A DNA stretch of 64,000 bases from Allolobophora icterica (taxonomy: Eukaryota > Annelida > Clitellata > Crassiclitellata > Lumbricidae), in contig OY744607.1 of assembly GCA_963556255.1 (NCBI GenBank), positions 54,454,264 through 54,518,263 of the forward strand, in the 5' to 3' direction. The position numbers and the translations under genes are program-made. The notes beneath the pieces were generated by a model, which did no database searches, was not told the DNA's origin, and saw only the letters and a program-made list of their open reading frames with translations. Positions 11,181-21,519 of this stretch are shown here, one piece after another (the stretch's first letter is position 1; each line of letters opens with the position of its first letter).

Positions 11181-11780
11181 CGGTAGCCTAAACAGAAGAA
11201 TCCTAAAATTCCGAGAAGTTAAAATGTTCGTTTGCGCGCCTTGTCTTGCACAAAAATAGGGCCTATCTACTACTGTTGAAGTGTCAAGCTTTCTGGCATG
11301 TTTATTTTCTACTGACAAGATTGCCAAGTCGCTCAGCTGCTCTTCTGACATTGTACTTTGTATACAGATTGTTTTTTTTATTAGCTTCAATTTTGAAAGT
11401 GATCGTTCACATAGCGCAACAGCATTGGCGGCGATCTTGTTTGACAGGTGGGGGGGGGGGACATTTTGGAACTGATCTGGTGAAAAAAGAGTTTTGAACT
11501 GATCTGGTGAAAAAAAGAGGTCAAAAAATTTTTTCGCGCTGATGCGCCAACAAATTTGATGACCTTTTTGGGGGGTTTCCTCAAAATTTGGGGGGTCCGA
11601 TGTATGGCGTGTCCCCCCCCCCACTCTTAAAGGTGGGGGTCTTGTCCCCCTCGACCCCCCCCCGGGATCGCCGCCCATGCGCAACAGAGTCACAGACAAA
11701 GTCAACAGGAACATGTAGGCAGTGCAGACATCGCTGAATGTAGGCGAAAGAGTCTACGAGTAGCAGTTGTGCAATTTCGA
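11181..11780 (-). pseudogene. hAT transposase C-terminal (dimerisation) remnant, interrupted by a MITE
   Basis: On the minus strand MFLLTLSVTLL (about 11714-11680) is followed, after a 257-bp MITE, by NAVALCERSLSKLKLIKK, then STMSEEQLSDLAILSVENKH. This matches the well-known hAT C-terminal motif 'LxTxPVxxAxxERSFSxLKxIK ... M-x-x-x-R-L-x-x-L-x-x-L-S-I'. The MITE sits within the motif, and no catalytic domain remains upstream. Confidence 0.8.
11423..11679. mobile_element. Nested hAT-type MITE (257 bp)
   Basis: Inverted ends CATTGGCGGCGATC and CATGGGCGGCGATC, with the 8-bp duplication CGCAACAG at 11415-11422 and 11680-11687. It contains G-tracts, C-tracts and two 'gaactgatctggtgaaaaaa' direct repeats. 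A related terminal fragment is at 28645-28705. Confidence 0.9.
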
Positions 11781-11975
11781 AGGTGGTTGATCATTTGAGT
11801 GTTTATTACTGTGCACGCTGTTGCTAACTTGCTGTACATGTAGATTCACTTCTATAGGCTAAAAATGATACTCACTGTCAGAGGCCCTTCTGACCGCCGG
11901 GGGCCCTTCTGACCGCCGGGGGCCCTTGTGCTTTGCACAACCTGCACAACCCATTGCTACGCCTCTGAGTACATG

Positions 11976-13450
11976 CATCTCGTTGCATAGCTCACTATGT
12001 GCCTATGGTGTCGTGATTACCTCAACTAGATCGCCGTAACAAAATAATTATCAATTTTTTATAGCAATTGTTGTAGAAAATGTTTCCTTTGCATTCGTTA
12101 GATGGCAGCACAGTTTCAAACCAATATTGATCGAACGAAAATTCTGGCATTTGATTGACATTAAACGAGACAAATTAATGTTAATGAATATTATGTAGCA
12201 ATATGTAAATGTAAAACTTCGAAATTTCTTAGCGCCACACAATACGCTAAGTCGCCTAAGGGAGACCAGCTTAATTCACCATACTGACCCTACCAATACC
12301 TCCATTTCCCGTCATCTGCCTCAGGCTCCTCTACTCAACACCCTCAGGCTTCCGCTTTCCAATTCAAATCGAAGTGATTAGTAAGTGACAAATCTGTACG
12401 CGAACCATCTAAACTCTTCAATAATTCCTATTCTGATCCATCCGATCCTCTGCCTCCCAAGCTTTCTCGTCCTCAACGAAATCCGCCGTAGGCCCTAACA
12501 GCTGGACAGATCTGCCTCTATGGTCTCTCTGGCAACCGGACTCGGACCTACAGTTAATGGACATCGAACTCTGGACAACCCTCGGATACGACGCAGTGCT
12601 CGTGAATAAGCTGGTGCATTGCGCTTAGCTTTAGAGTGACGCTTTATAAAATTGGATATTACGATTACTACTTTCACAGCTGAATTTATGTGATTGAACG
12701 TGTTTTGAATTATGTAGTTGAAGAAATAAATAAATAAGAGGTTGCTGGGTCACTACAAAAAGGTTTAAAACCATTGATGCAAGACAAAGTACCGTGCTCT
12801 CATATTTTAGTGCTTTTCCACGAATTAAACTCATACAAAAACTGTGCAGGCTACTATATTTTAGACGACTTCTATATTATTTTAATTCAAAAATAATAAA
12901 TCTTTACGTGAATCACCAATATGTCGAATATGGGTTACCAAAAGGTGGCGCGTCGTTTTCCTGTTAGCTTGTGTGGACTCTGTAAGACGGATGTGTAATC
13001 ACTTCGAAGATTCCTTAAGAAAGTAAGAACGAACCTCGGGCAGTTTTTAACTTGGGAAGTGTGGTGCGTTTTAAGACTTTTAAACTAATTTTAGCTGTTT
13101 TAAGTAATTTACGGCCGAGGTTGGTATATGAAAAGCTAATGTAATTTTGCCACTGTACGGTTGAATTGATTTCTGAAACTATTACTATATGTACTGGCCA
13201 ACGTAAGGTGGAGTACTCTAGGTACAGGTACTCTAGGCGATAATAAGAATTTTGAAGAGTTATTTAATATCCTTCTGTTTTACGACGAAGTTGTCGGTTA
13301 AATTATACATTATTAAATATTATAAAGAGTAATATTAAGGGAAAGCCAGGTAAACTGTGCAGAGTGCCTAAAAGGCTCAAATGAGGATCGCTGAATGATT
13401 TTCGTGCAGTTTTTTCTCCAGCCTCTCCAATTCTTAGATAAGCCACAGCT
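11976..13450. other. No gene recognised
   Basis: Mostly AT-rich unique-looking sequence. A 'gaaagtaagaac' donor-like site near 13019 could end a non-coding exon of the downstream plus-strand gene, but nothing else supports it. Short frames here lack family features. Confidence 0.35.
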
Positions 13451-13452
13451 TC

Positions 13453-14142
13453 ACTGGGGCTCGTCCGGAAACCCGAATTCCCGAAAACGCTGAAAATACA
13501 CAACAGTTTGAATTCCCGAAAACATTTTTATAGAAAGTGGTCGAAATCCCGAAAACTATTCAGATATCCCCAAAATTAAATTGTAATGTTTGAAATATAG
13601 CACCCTGTTTAAAAATGAATTGTTGAAGTTTGGTAATCCTGGGTTTTAGCGTCGGAAATTATTTACATTGCATGAGCGATGAAAACATTTCACAGTTAAA
13701 CTCAAACAAGAAGTTGGAAGATTGATGAAAATATCAATGAAACTAGAAGCCGGATGAGCAATGAAATTATTACACATAATAAAAGTCAAACTAGAAGTTG
13801 GAATTACGACGAAAATATATCGTTTTAGTGCCGATATTATTCCCGTGTATGAGCGATGAAAACATTTCATAGTAAAATTCGAACTAGAAGTTGGAAGATT
13901 GATGAAAATGTTCACGAAACTAGAAGCTGGATAATCGATTAAAATATAACTGAAACTAGAAGTTGGATGAACGATGATTATTTATTGTATTATTGTATTA
14001 GAACTTTTCAATGAAATAATTTCCGACGCTAAAACCCAGGATTACCGAAGTTTGAACTCTTATACATGACATAAATTGATTTCGGGGATCTGGCCGAAAT
14101 TCGTTTCGGGGATTCGGGTTTCGGGGATTCGCTATGCACCCA
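13453..14142. mobile_element. Probable outer inverted-repeat element with CCCGAA repeats
   Basis: The left end 'ctggggctcgtccggaaacc' is followed by repeated 'cgaattcccgaaaac'. The right end, inverted, reads 'ctgggtgcatagcgaatcc' followed by 'ccgaaacccgaatccccgaa'. This is consistent with a transposon carrying subterminal repeats, into which the 13632-14046 element inserted. No target duplication was identified. Confidence 0.5.
13632..14046. mobile_element. Inverted-repeat element with 7-bp TSD, copy 1 (415 bp)
   Basis: Ends are a perfect inverted repeat of at least 32 bp beginning GGTAATCCTGGGTTTTAGCG. The flanks duplicate GAAGTTT (13625-13631 and 14047-14053). The interior is made of diverged direct repeats of 'aactagaagttgga' with 'gatgaaaatat'. 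It has no ORF. Seven-base duplications are not typical of hAT. Confidence 0.85.
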
Positions 14143-14391
14143 GTAACGGCCTTCTGAACAACGTCTTCAGTCAGGAGAGCCTTGAAAGTGGGATGATGCC
14201 AGATTTCCTAGAAATTCTCTCTACATGCCCTATTTTTGGTTTATTTGTAGGACCAGTTGCTCAGGTTGGCAAAAGAAATATTAAAAACATTGGTAATAAC
14301 GCATGTAATTATTAATAGTATAATATTATTAACAACAATATTTCAGTAAGGAAAGTTGGACATTTGCAAAGATTATCTGAACTCTTCCTTA

Positions 14392-15747
14392 GGTAAAACC
14401 GGCTTTTAGCGTAGGAATTATTTCATAGTAAAACCCAAACTAAAAGTTGGATGATTAATAAAAATATTACTGAAACTAGAAGCTGTATAATCGATGAACA
14501 TCAAACAATATAATTACTATCATACGTCCCATAACTCGAGTCCTCTGAAACCAGCCAGTGAGGGAGGGAGGAAAGGAGGGCCTACGGCCCTTCTTCCCTC
14601 ACACACTCAGGCCGGCCCAGTCAATAGGTTAGCTCCCATCAGGCCGGTGCTGAACTATCGACTGGGCCGGTCAGCTGACCTATCTCTCTGTCTCTGTCTG
14701 TATGTCTGTCTGTCTCTCTTTCTCTCTGTCATACTCACACACAAAGCACAGCTGTACCCGGGCTTGCCAACCCTATCAAGGTTAGTTGTCAAAGGCAGTA
14801 TGCTCAAATGTACGTTATTGATTCCAGCATGCTAACTATTTATGACTCCAGCACCCGTCCAATGAACATATTGACGCTGCAGCTGGACCAATTGATTAGA
14901 CAGATTAATGTATATGTTGCAGCTTATAAAATACTCCGTGAAGTAGAGATTGAAGAAGAAACTTTGGCAGCAGAGACAGGTCGCGCAGTTCCTTTAGTCG
15001 GCCCAGTTTCTGAACTAAATTTACATATCATGATTTTTCACGGGTTACAGCTAGTAAATAATAAAACTCAACCTAGAAGTTGGATGAGCGATGAAACTAT
15101 GTCATTTAGTGCCAGTGTTATAGCCGTGGATAAGCGATGTAAACATTTCATACTAAAACTAGCTTGAAATTGGATGGTCAATGAAAATATAGCTCAAACC
15201 AGAAGATGGGTAATCGATGAACATATAACTGAAACTAGAGTTGGATGAACTGTGATTATTTATTGTATTACTAGCTGGTTTACCCGGCGTTGCCCGGGGA
15301 GTTCAGTGAAGTTAATGTGAAGTGAAATCCCTACGGCTGCGCCATCTGGCGAATCTTTAGAAATGCGTGCCGGTGACAGAGAATTGGCGGTCAAAGACAC
15401 AGAATCTTCTCGGGCGGCGCCATCTGGCGAGTGAAAATAGGTTGAGTGTAGGTTTTTTTACCAGCTAAATATGCATTGGCCGGCTAGGTTTTGGCCCGGC
15501 ACACCATGGTAGCGGTGAAAACGGGGGACGCAAAGCCTCACACTGGGTGTGTCATGCCCACCCCGACACAGTAGTGAAGGTTTCGAGTGAAAAGCTCCAA
15601 AACTGTAGAAATGCATCCCAGTCAAAGTCGGTGTGACAGACAGATTCTTCTCTTTATTTATATAGATTTATTATTTTTTGTATTATAATGTTTGAATGGA
15701 AGTGCATCTCTTGAAAATAATTTCCGACGCTAAAATCCGGTTTTGCC
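14392..15747. mobile_element. Inverted-repeat element with 7-bp TSD, copy 2 (1356 bp)
   Basis: Related to the 13632-14046 element. The left end is GGTAAAACCGGCTTTTAGCG; the right end, inverted, is GGCAAAACCGGATTTTAGCG. The flanks TTCCTTA/TTCCTTT (14385-14391 and 15748-15754) match at six of seven bases. The interior carries the same 'aactagaagttgga' repeats, a low-complexity stretch (14520-14800) and a nested 398-bp dispersed repeat. Confidence 0.8.
15270..15667 (+). mobile_element. Dispersed repeat 'ACTAGCTGG...TATATAGAT', copy 1
   Basis: Begins actagctggtttacccggcg, continues 'ttgcccgggg' and ends 'ctctttatttatatagat'. It contains 'ggtagcggtgaaaacggggg' and 'gtgaaggtttcgagtgaaaa', shared with the copies at 21520-22839 and 44644-45473. 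No clear inverted ends or ORF. Class not assigned. Confidence 0.75.
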
Positions 15748-16054
15748 TTCCTTTCTTAGCAATGTTGTTCCCACCTGGATAGTTACTTATGGGTTAAAAA
15801 TAATAATACTAATAGTAATAATTATAGTAATAACTTTTGCCACAGAGTTTGGCATCAGTGAAGACTAGCTGTCCCAGAAAAATGCCATCCCTAATTTTTG
15901 AAATCCCTAGGGACCATTTGTATCTCGGGTAAAAGAAATGATGATGATGATAATGAAACGTAAAATGTTGGTAATAATGGTAACGATGAAAATAGGTTGT
16001 AAACGATTTCAGAGACATATTTTCGTTTACAGTTTTATAACGGTGAGAGAAGAC

Positions 16055-16159
16055 ATGGAAGAAGAAATCGACTGGACGACGATGGCAATATGTCCATTTG
16101 ACGCGACTCACGTTGTCGCAAGATTGAGACTGTCCACTCACGTCAACAAGTGCAAAAAG
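16055..16159 (+). CDS. GTSF1-like coding exon 1 (CHHC finger 1)
   Basis: 35 codons from MEEEIDWTT, ending TGCAAAAAG|GTTGGG in phase 0. It holds all four ligands of finger 1 (C, H, H, C). A possible 3' splice site 'tttcgtttacag' at 16032 upstream suggests a separate 5' untranslated exon. Confidence 0.85.
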
Positions 16160-19100
16160 GTTGGGATTTGCTCGATTTTTGTTAACTTGACATTCTTAGG
16201 TTCAGCATTCAGTGTGTATTATTTTATTATTATTATTTTCTCCTGCTGTGCAAATGAGTCCTCAGGAATTAAAAATGTTATCCAGAGAATACAAAATTAT
16301 TATTATTATTAGTATTATTTCCCTTGGTACAAATGATCCCTGAGGAATAAAAAAATTATCCAGAGAATAACAAAATTATTATTATTATTACACATTTGTT
16401 AAGTGCCACTATGTAATGACCAAGCATCAATCAATGGTGCTGAGCAATTGTGAGTGAAATACTTGCTCAAGGTCCCTGCACAGTAAACGTCTCAGGGGAG
16501 GAGGATTGAACCCATTCTCTTCAAATGGACGTAGATCATTGAGCTATAAAGTTGTGTGAAAACTGTGTTGTACATGTGACATGTGACACATGTTTTAAGC
16601 ACTACATTGTTATTATTCTTATTTTACATTGCACTAGATTTGAAATAAATGCATCCATGTATTTGTTTCAGTCGGTGAGGGCTTTTTATATGCATGGGAT
16701 GCAAGCCTTTCTCTGGGTTGTTGTGAAAAGTAGAACCATTCTTGGTGAATGAGCTCTTTAAGGTTGTTGGACCGTTCTTTGCTGGACCTAAATTTTGGGT
16801 CTTCTCCCAGTATCTGTCCATTCTGCTTGGTCTCCTGTGTCATTTCGGTCTCAGCTCCGGACCTCTGCTCTTTGGGGCCGTCCACATATTACGTACGCAA
16901 TTTGGGGGGGTCGGGGGTCGGATTTTGGCGATTTTGCGTACGGGTGCGAACGGAGGGGGCGGGACAAAAGTGTACGTACGCAAAATAAATTTCTAATTAT
17001 GACGTCCACATTAGCCTATTTATAACTCTGTATTGTCCTATAGTCGTCCGATGGCATTTTATTACATTATATAAAAGCCATGTGCAGTTATTCTGTGCTG
17101 TGAACGAGACACCTATAATTTGTCTATATTGGCCCTCACTCATCCTTCAATCTGGCCTAAAGTGCAGACTTTCGAGACACTTTCTGCAGCTGGTCTTCGG
17201 GGGGGGGCGCGTCAAGTGTACGTACGCGGGGGGTGTGGGGGTGTGGAAGAAAGTACGCTTGCGAACAGGGGGGGAGGGGGTCCAATTTTCCCGGATTTTT
17301 GCGTATGTAATATATGGATGGCCCCTTTCAGGCTGGCTTATCCACGGCAGGTTGTCTCTAGCTCAATGGACTGACCTTTGAGGCATTCACCTTGTGACCT
17401 GATCACAGCTTGGCATAATTGCAATTGTAATCTGACCTTTACAAAGAGCCACTTCAAGAAAAAACATCACTGTTACTCCCGACCCATACCAGTGAAATCA
17501 CTGTCAAATAATACAGACCCAAGGCGCTTGTGAAACTGTAGAATGGCCAAACAGGAGATCGAGTCGCGTCTCTTGCAAGGCGATTCCAGCTGGTGGGCCC
17601 AACATAGGCAAAGCGTAGACTGCGCTGTAGCAGTATGCATAGGAGGGACAGTCAGGAGTCCATGGGAGCTGACCGAAGGGTGCCATGACCTGGGACCAAG
17701 GAGACTGAAATGCAGAAGTCTCCAAGCTATATGATGGCATAGATTTGTTGCTGCACCATCGGTTGATGCTTTATGCTGTGGATGTTAGTAATTAATTGAT
17801 AATAGTAATCTTATTATTTATTTATTTTTATTTGTTTTGCTAGCACCACCCGGAAAAGCACGTTAGGATGTGTCCTTTCAACGCAACACATTACATCGAG
17901 AACCATGAGTTTCAGCATCACCTGCTCCACTGCAGCGACCGGGCAGTCATAGATCGGGATATCATGCAGAGTACGTTAAAATCATCTCAATCTTTATGCA
18001 TTTAGAGATGCTTGGGTCGTCCGTTAATTAATTAATAGTTAGTTTTAATTATTCTTAAATATTATTATTCATATTTAAGTTTTGCTGTGGTTGGTCCATC
18101 GTTGTGTGCATGAACTGCTCAGCCTCTCTCTGCCTCTTTTCTGCAAGTGATTGAAGACCAAATTCTGTTCAATCATAGTTTCATTGTGTTAGGTTGGGAG
18201 TGTCTCTGAGCGCTCTTGAAGTGGTGTTAGATAAATGCAATTACCATTACCATTAATTAGTAACTTCTGTGGCACACTAGAACCAAGCTGTAATCAGGTA
18301 TTCTGTAGATCAGGTCCTAATGGTAGAGAGGCATTCTATGGTGGATTAGCTGTGTCAGGATTTGAGGCTTTTGCACTCGCATGCCTCTTTCATTTGGTAC
18401 CGGTGAAAGTTGAAAAGTGAACAGCAAGTCCTTTGACATACTTGTCCTGTGTCTGGGATTAGGATGGTAATCTTGCATAATCTCAATCTAATCTATAATC
18501 TAATCTGATCAGTTTTAATCTAAAGGTTTTGCTATTCCTATCAGATGTTACGTGATCCTATCTTAATTGACTAAACACATGTTTAAATCCAGCTATTGAT
18601 TGGTTTGCTCTGATCTAGTCTTTGTTATTATTATTATTACAAATTTAGTGGGTGCCACTATCTAATGACCAGGCATCAAACAATGGTGCTGAGTAATAGT
18701 GAGTGTAGGACTTTGCTCAGGGTCCCAACACAGTAACCGTTTCAGAGGCTCAAACCCATACTCTGCGCTTTACAGGGCGAGCGCTCTAACCAGTTGGAGA
18801 GCTTGTGATGATCATTTCTGATCTAATCCGGTCTCATCTTAATCTTGCTTAACCCAGTAACAATATACAGCTCAGTGCAGTCTCAACAGATCTTAACTGT
18901 TGTACTGGTGAGATGTAAACCTCTTGAATTTCTGTGAATAGGCTCAGAGATGGACGATGGACTGAGCTACAGTGGTAACGTCGCTCTGCCAGCATACGAC
19001 AACATCTGTGAGTCGGAAGAGAATTGGGACGAGGGTAGGTTGCTTTAAATATGGTTTTTCCTATTTTTTTTAGTACAACTGACTTTTTTCCATTTTCGTA

Positions 19101-21471
19101 GTGCAGCATAATTTTTTCCTTTTTCGTAGTGCAACTAATTTCTTCATTATATTTTTACAATGGTGTAGGAAGTGAGTGAGTTGCCCCACCTAACTTTACC
19201 TTAACCGCGGAAGGGTGTAATAAATGTGAAGGTGAGAAACTCATTTTCAAAGCTCTAGAAGCTCCTCATCTGTACAAAGGTATTGGTACCAAGCTTGTTT
19301 ACTTAATTTCACTGAGCCTGCCAACAAAACCAGTCTAATTAATTAGTCGTTACTAATTAATAATGACTGACTTCGTCTTTAGATAACTAACTTTTTCAAA
19401 TTGCTTATCCACCATAGGCTGCGTATCTGTATTAGTGGACTGATCTTCTGGATATTGACCTCATTAAGGCTTGGTTATGATGCACCATAGCTTGATGCCT
19501 TGTGCATTAGACACAGGACATTCAGAAGCTGCTTTATTTTTTTAACCCTTGCAAAGTCACACAGAAATGCGAATCTGACATGATTGAATTGTCTTTGAAC
19601 ATTAATTTAAGAACCTGAGGAATCATGGCTACCTCAGATAAGAAACAATAATAATTGTTTCCTGTGTGTTAGACACCAGCACAATAGAAAGTAGAATTGC
19701 AATTACAATGTCCAATGGTCACTGTTTTGAAACAGAATCTGTCTTACGATTTTATTTTTCAGTGGAACTTACTAATTACAGCTATTTAACTGACTAATGT
19801 AAATCTGTGTCTGTTTCACAGAGGCAAACTTCCCAGGCTTTAGTTGGAACAGCATTCCCAGTTACCCCTCTTCGACCCAGGTGCGGCAACCGCGACAGGA
19901 ACCAGCGGTTCTCGACGCCATGGACCAGGCCGAGATAAGCCGGAGGCTGGAAGAGAGACGCCGGGGCCGACAGGTGAACACATCGAACTCCTTCCTGGGC
20001 AGACCAGGCGACAATCGCATGGGCAGCAATGGTGCAGGCGCGAGCATCTATCATGGCAATGGTGCTGCTCACAACAGCATCGGTCGTGTTCATAACAGCA
20101 ACGGTGCGAGTGGCACAAACAGTGACAGCGATGGAAGCGGCACGACTTCTGCGAGTGGTGCTAGTGGGGCAGGTGGCACTGATGAAAACAATGTTTGTCG
20201 GGAATTGCAAAGAGATGGCAGTTTCGGTGAGAACATTTTCGGTTTCTGCGCTGCTGAGTATTGCATTTCATTAGATTGTATTGTATTATACAGTATTGTA
20301 TTTGTTGATTTATATAGCTCCTGTCAGGAATTTCAAACATCTGGTTATCCCGGGAGTTCGTTTATCAGTTTTTGATAGGGCAATTATTGCACTGGATTGT
20401 GTTATTATAATTATTATTATTATATTATTATTTTATTATATTATTATTATTTTATTATTATTATTAGTAGTAGTAAATAGCTACATCTGTAGCGCAAGGG
20501 TATTAACAAATGGTGCACCAAAAACTCCTCAGTAATCAGGTCAACATTCAGCATATAGTGTGAATCGTAAGCATGAACTCCAAATTTCTAAAGTGCTACT
20601 CTAAAGCAAGGCGCAGAGCACCAGCTTATTTGTAATTGCTGCATCAAGTCAGAGGGGTGCTTGGAAATAGTTTACTTGAGGGTCACTCATTAAGGAATGC
20701 AGGCAAGGCGTAGGGAGGAGTCCGGAGATGCCAGTGGAATATCGGAGTCTGGAACTTTGTTTGTTTTAATTTTTCTTTCAGCTGCACCAGTTTTGGCCGG
20801 TTTAGGCCGGGGCATCTCTGCCCAGGAACGTGTTCCAGCATCTGTTTCACCAGTCCCTGCAACAGTCGGTCGGGGCCGTGCCGCCCAGTCCCTGCAGCAG
20901 CCGAGAAAGGTCACTCAGACCGCCGCCTTCACCCTGCCTGGCGTCGGTCGTGGATTCTCGGCCTTCGGAAGAGGGGGAGGAGGTATGATGATGTGTCGTT
21001 TGGTGGACGACGGTCTCGTGCATGGGTGTTTATTTGGATGCATGGCAGTATCTGTGTGTATGCTTGCATGTATGTTGACATGCATTAATATGTATGTATG
21101 TATTATTATGGTGGACTACTGGATCTTCATCTTGCTGACGACAACACTTGCAACCGGCTGGGCACAAACCACACAATTGTAATTGTTAACTTCTATTGTG
21201 CCGGTGTGTAATGCACAAGGCATCAACCGATGGTGCACCAAGCCAAAATCAGGTCGATATCCAAAAGTTCAGTCTGTAAGCTAGAAGACAAATCAAGGAA
21301 TAGATTCTGATGTGTTGCTTATTTTACCGTGTATCATGATTTCCTTATGTAATCTCTTCCTCGGTCTCACCTTAACTAATCTCTTAGCAGCATGTTTGAT
21401 AATTACACAGCGTGTCATTAATTGTTGCAGCTCCAGGTGGCGGGGCGCGGCCAGGACAGGGCGGACGGTAG
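16055..21471 (+). CDS. GTSF1-like CHHC zinc-finger protein (spliced, 6 coding exons, 323 aa)
   Basis: Joined exons 16055-16159, 17844-17970, 18942-19034, 19822-20226, 20782-20982 and 21431-21471 total 972 nt, an exact frame ending in TAG. Two U11-48K-type CHHC fingers are visible: finger 1 MAICPFDATHVVARLRLSTH then V-N-K-C (residues 10-33); finger 2 MCPFNATHYIENHEFQHHLL then H-C (residues about 44-65). Acidic and tryptophan-bearing sequence follows (ESEENWDEEANFPGFSWNS), as in gametocyte-specific factor 1 (GTSF1/Asterix), a cofactor of Piwi proteins whose C-terminal tryptophans contact Piwi. Known vertebrate GTSF1 is about 170 aa; here a Gly/Ser/Asn-rich segment and a Gly/Arg tail extend it. 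All introns use GT-AG. The ATG context is gacATGG. GTSF1 homology is firm at family level, while orthology versus a paralogue is not resolved. Introns carry SINEs and MITEs. Confidence 0.85.
16255..16391. repeat. Tandem ~75-bp duplication with (ATT)n
   Basis: Two units of 'aaatgatcctgaggaat..ttatccagagaata' are each followed by (ATT)n. It lies in intron 1 of the GTSF1-like gene. Confidence 0.8.
16385..16560 (-). mobile_element. tRNA-derived SINE (family 1), degraded copy
   Basis: Shares 'gtgccactatgtaatgacca' and the following 'agcatcaatcaatggtgctgag' body with the better copy at 18636-18815. Confidence 0.65.
16874..17325. mobile_element. MITE with 27-bp inverted ends (452 bp)
   Basis: Left end GGGGCCGTCCACATATTACG then TACGCAA; the right end, inverted, is GGGGCCATCCATATATTACA then TACGCAA. 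The flanks are TTT on both sides, a possible 3-bp duplication. G-rich tracts and 'tacgtacgc' words are internal. It lies in intron 1 of the GTSF1-like gene. Superfamily uncertain; a 3-bp duplication would fit Harbinger or CACTA. Confidence 0.8.
17844..17970 (+). CDS. GTSF1-like coding exon 2 (CHHC finger 2)
   Basis: Acceptor 'tttgttttgctag', donor ATGCAGA|GTACGT, phase 0 to 1. It encodes HHPEKHVRMCPFNATHYIEN and the rest of finger 2, then CSDRAVIDRDIMQ, which matches the spacing after finger 2 in GTSF1. Confidence 0.9.
18636..18815 (-). mobile_element. tRNA-derived SINE (family 1)
   Basis: Read on the minus strand, 'ctctccaactggttagagcg' resembles a pol III A box region, and 'gtatgggtttgagcctctga' about 30 bases later resembles a B box. 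The body has 'gggtgccactatctaatgac' in plus orientation. It lies in intron 2 of the GTSF1-like gene. Confidence 0.75.
18942..19034 (+). CDS. GTSF1-like coding exon 3
   Basis: Acceptor 'tttctgtgaatag', donor GACGAGG|GTAGGT, phase 1 to 1. It encodes SEMDDGLSYSGNVALPAYDN and then ICESEENWDE, the acidic Trp-containing linker. Confidence 0.85.
19822..20226 (+). CDS. GTSF1-like coding exon 4
   Basis: Acceptor 'tgtctgtttcacag', donor GTTTCG|GTGAGA, phase 1 to 1. It starts EANFPGFSWNS (second Trp), then a basic stretch ISRRLEERRRGRQV that could be helical. A low-complexity Gly/Asn/Ser region follows, with imperfect NSNGASG and ASGASGAGG repeats. Confidence 0.85.
20401..20476. repeat. (ATT)n microsatellite
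   Basis: Interrupted 'attattatt' run in intron 4 of the GTSF1-like gene. Confidence 0.95.
20580..20690. mobile_element. SINE-like body fragment (family 3)
   Basis: Shares 'gtgctac' then 'gcgcagagcaccagcttatt' with 24085-24140 and 28395-28480 ('gcgcagggcatcagcttatt'), indicating a dispersed short element. Ends not resolved. Confidence 0.55.
20782..20982 (+). CDS. GTSF1-like coding exon 5 (Gly/Arg motifs)
   Basis: Acceptor 'aatttttctttcag', donor GGAGGAG|GTATGA, phase 1 to 1. The peptide has repeated Gly-Arg-Gly motifs: GLGRGIS, TVGRGRAAQ, GVGRGFSAFGRGGG. GRG/RG motifs are typical arginine-methylation sites read by Tudor domains in Piwi-pathway proteins; that function is inferred here. Confidence 0.8.
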
Positions 21472-21482
21472 CGAAAATACAG
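21431..21482 (+). CDS. GTSF1-like exon 6 with stop codon
   Basis: Acceptor 'taattgttgcag'. It encodes APGGGARPGQGGR and then TAG (21469-21471), with a donor ACAG|GTAACT 11 bases after the stop. A 3' untranslated exon probably begins at 24593 (acceptor 'tgtgctgtctttcag'). The stop lies too close to the junction to trigger nonsense-mediated decay by the usual distance rule. Confidence 0.75.
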
Positions 21483-21519
21483 GTAACTCGGTTTGTATTG
21501 TGTTCTTCATTTATATGGT

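Larger units (their letters stand above)
10487..11967 (-). mobile_element. hAT transposon with transposase remnant (1481 bp)
   Basis: Termini CAGTGGCGTAGAAAGG and, inverted, CAGAGGCGTAGCAATGG. A perfect 8-bp duplication AGTACATG flanks it (10479-10486 and 11968-11975). It carries the C-terminal part of a hAT transposase on the minus strand and a nested MITE inside that coding region. A poly-A stretch with (GATT)n at 10831-10862 marks the 3' end of a small retroposon also lodged inside. Confidence 0.9.
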
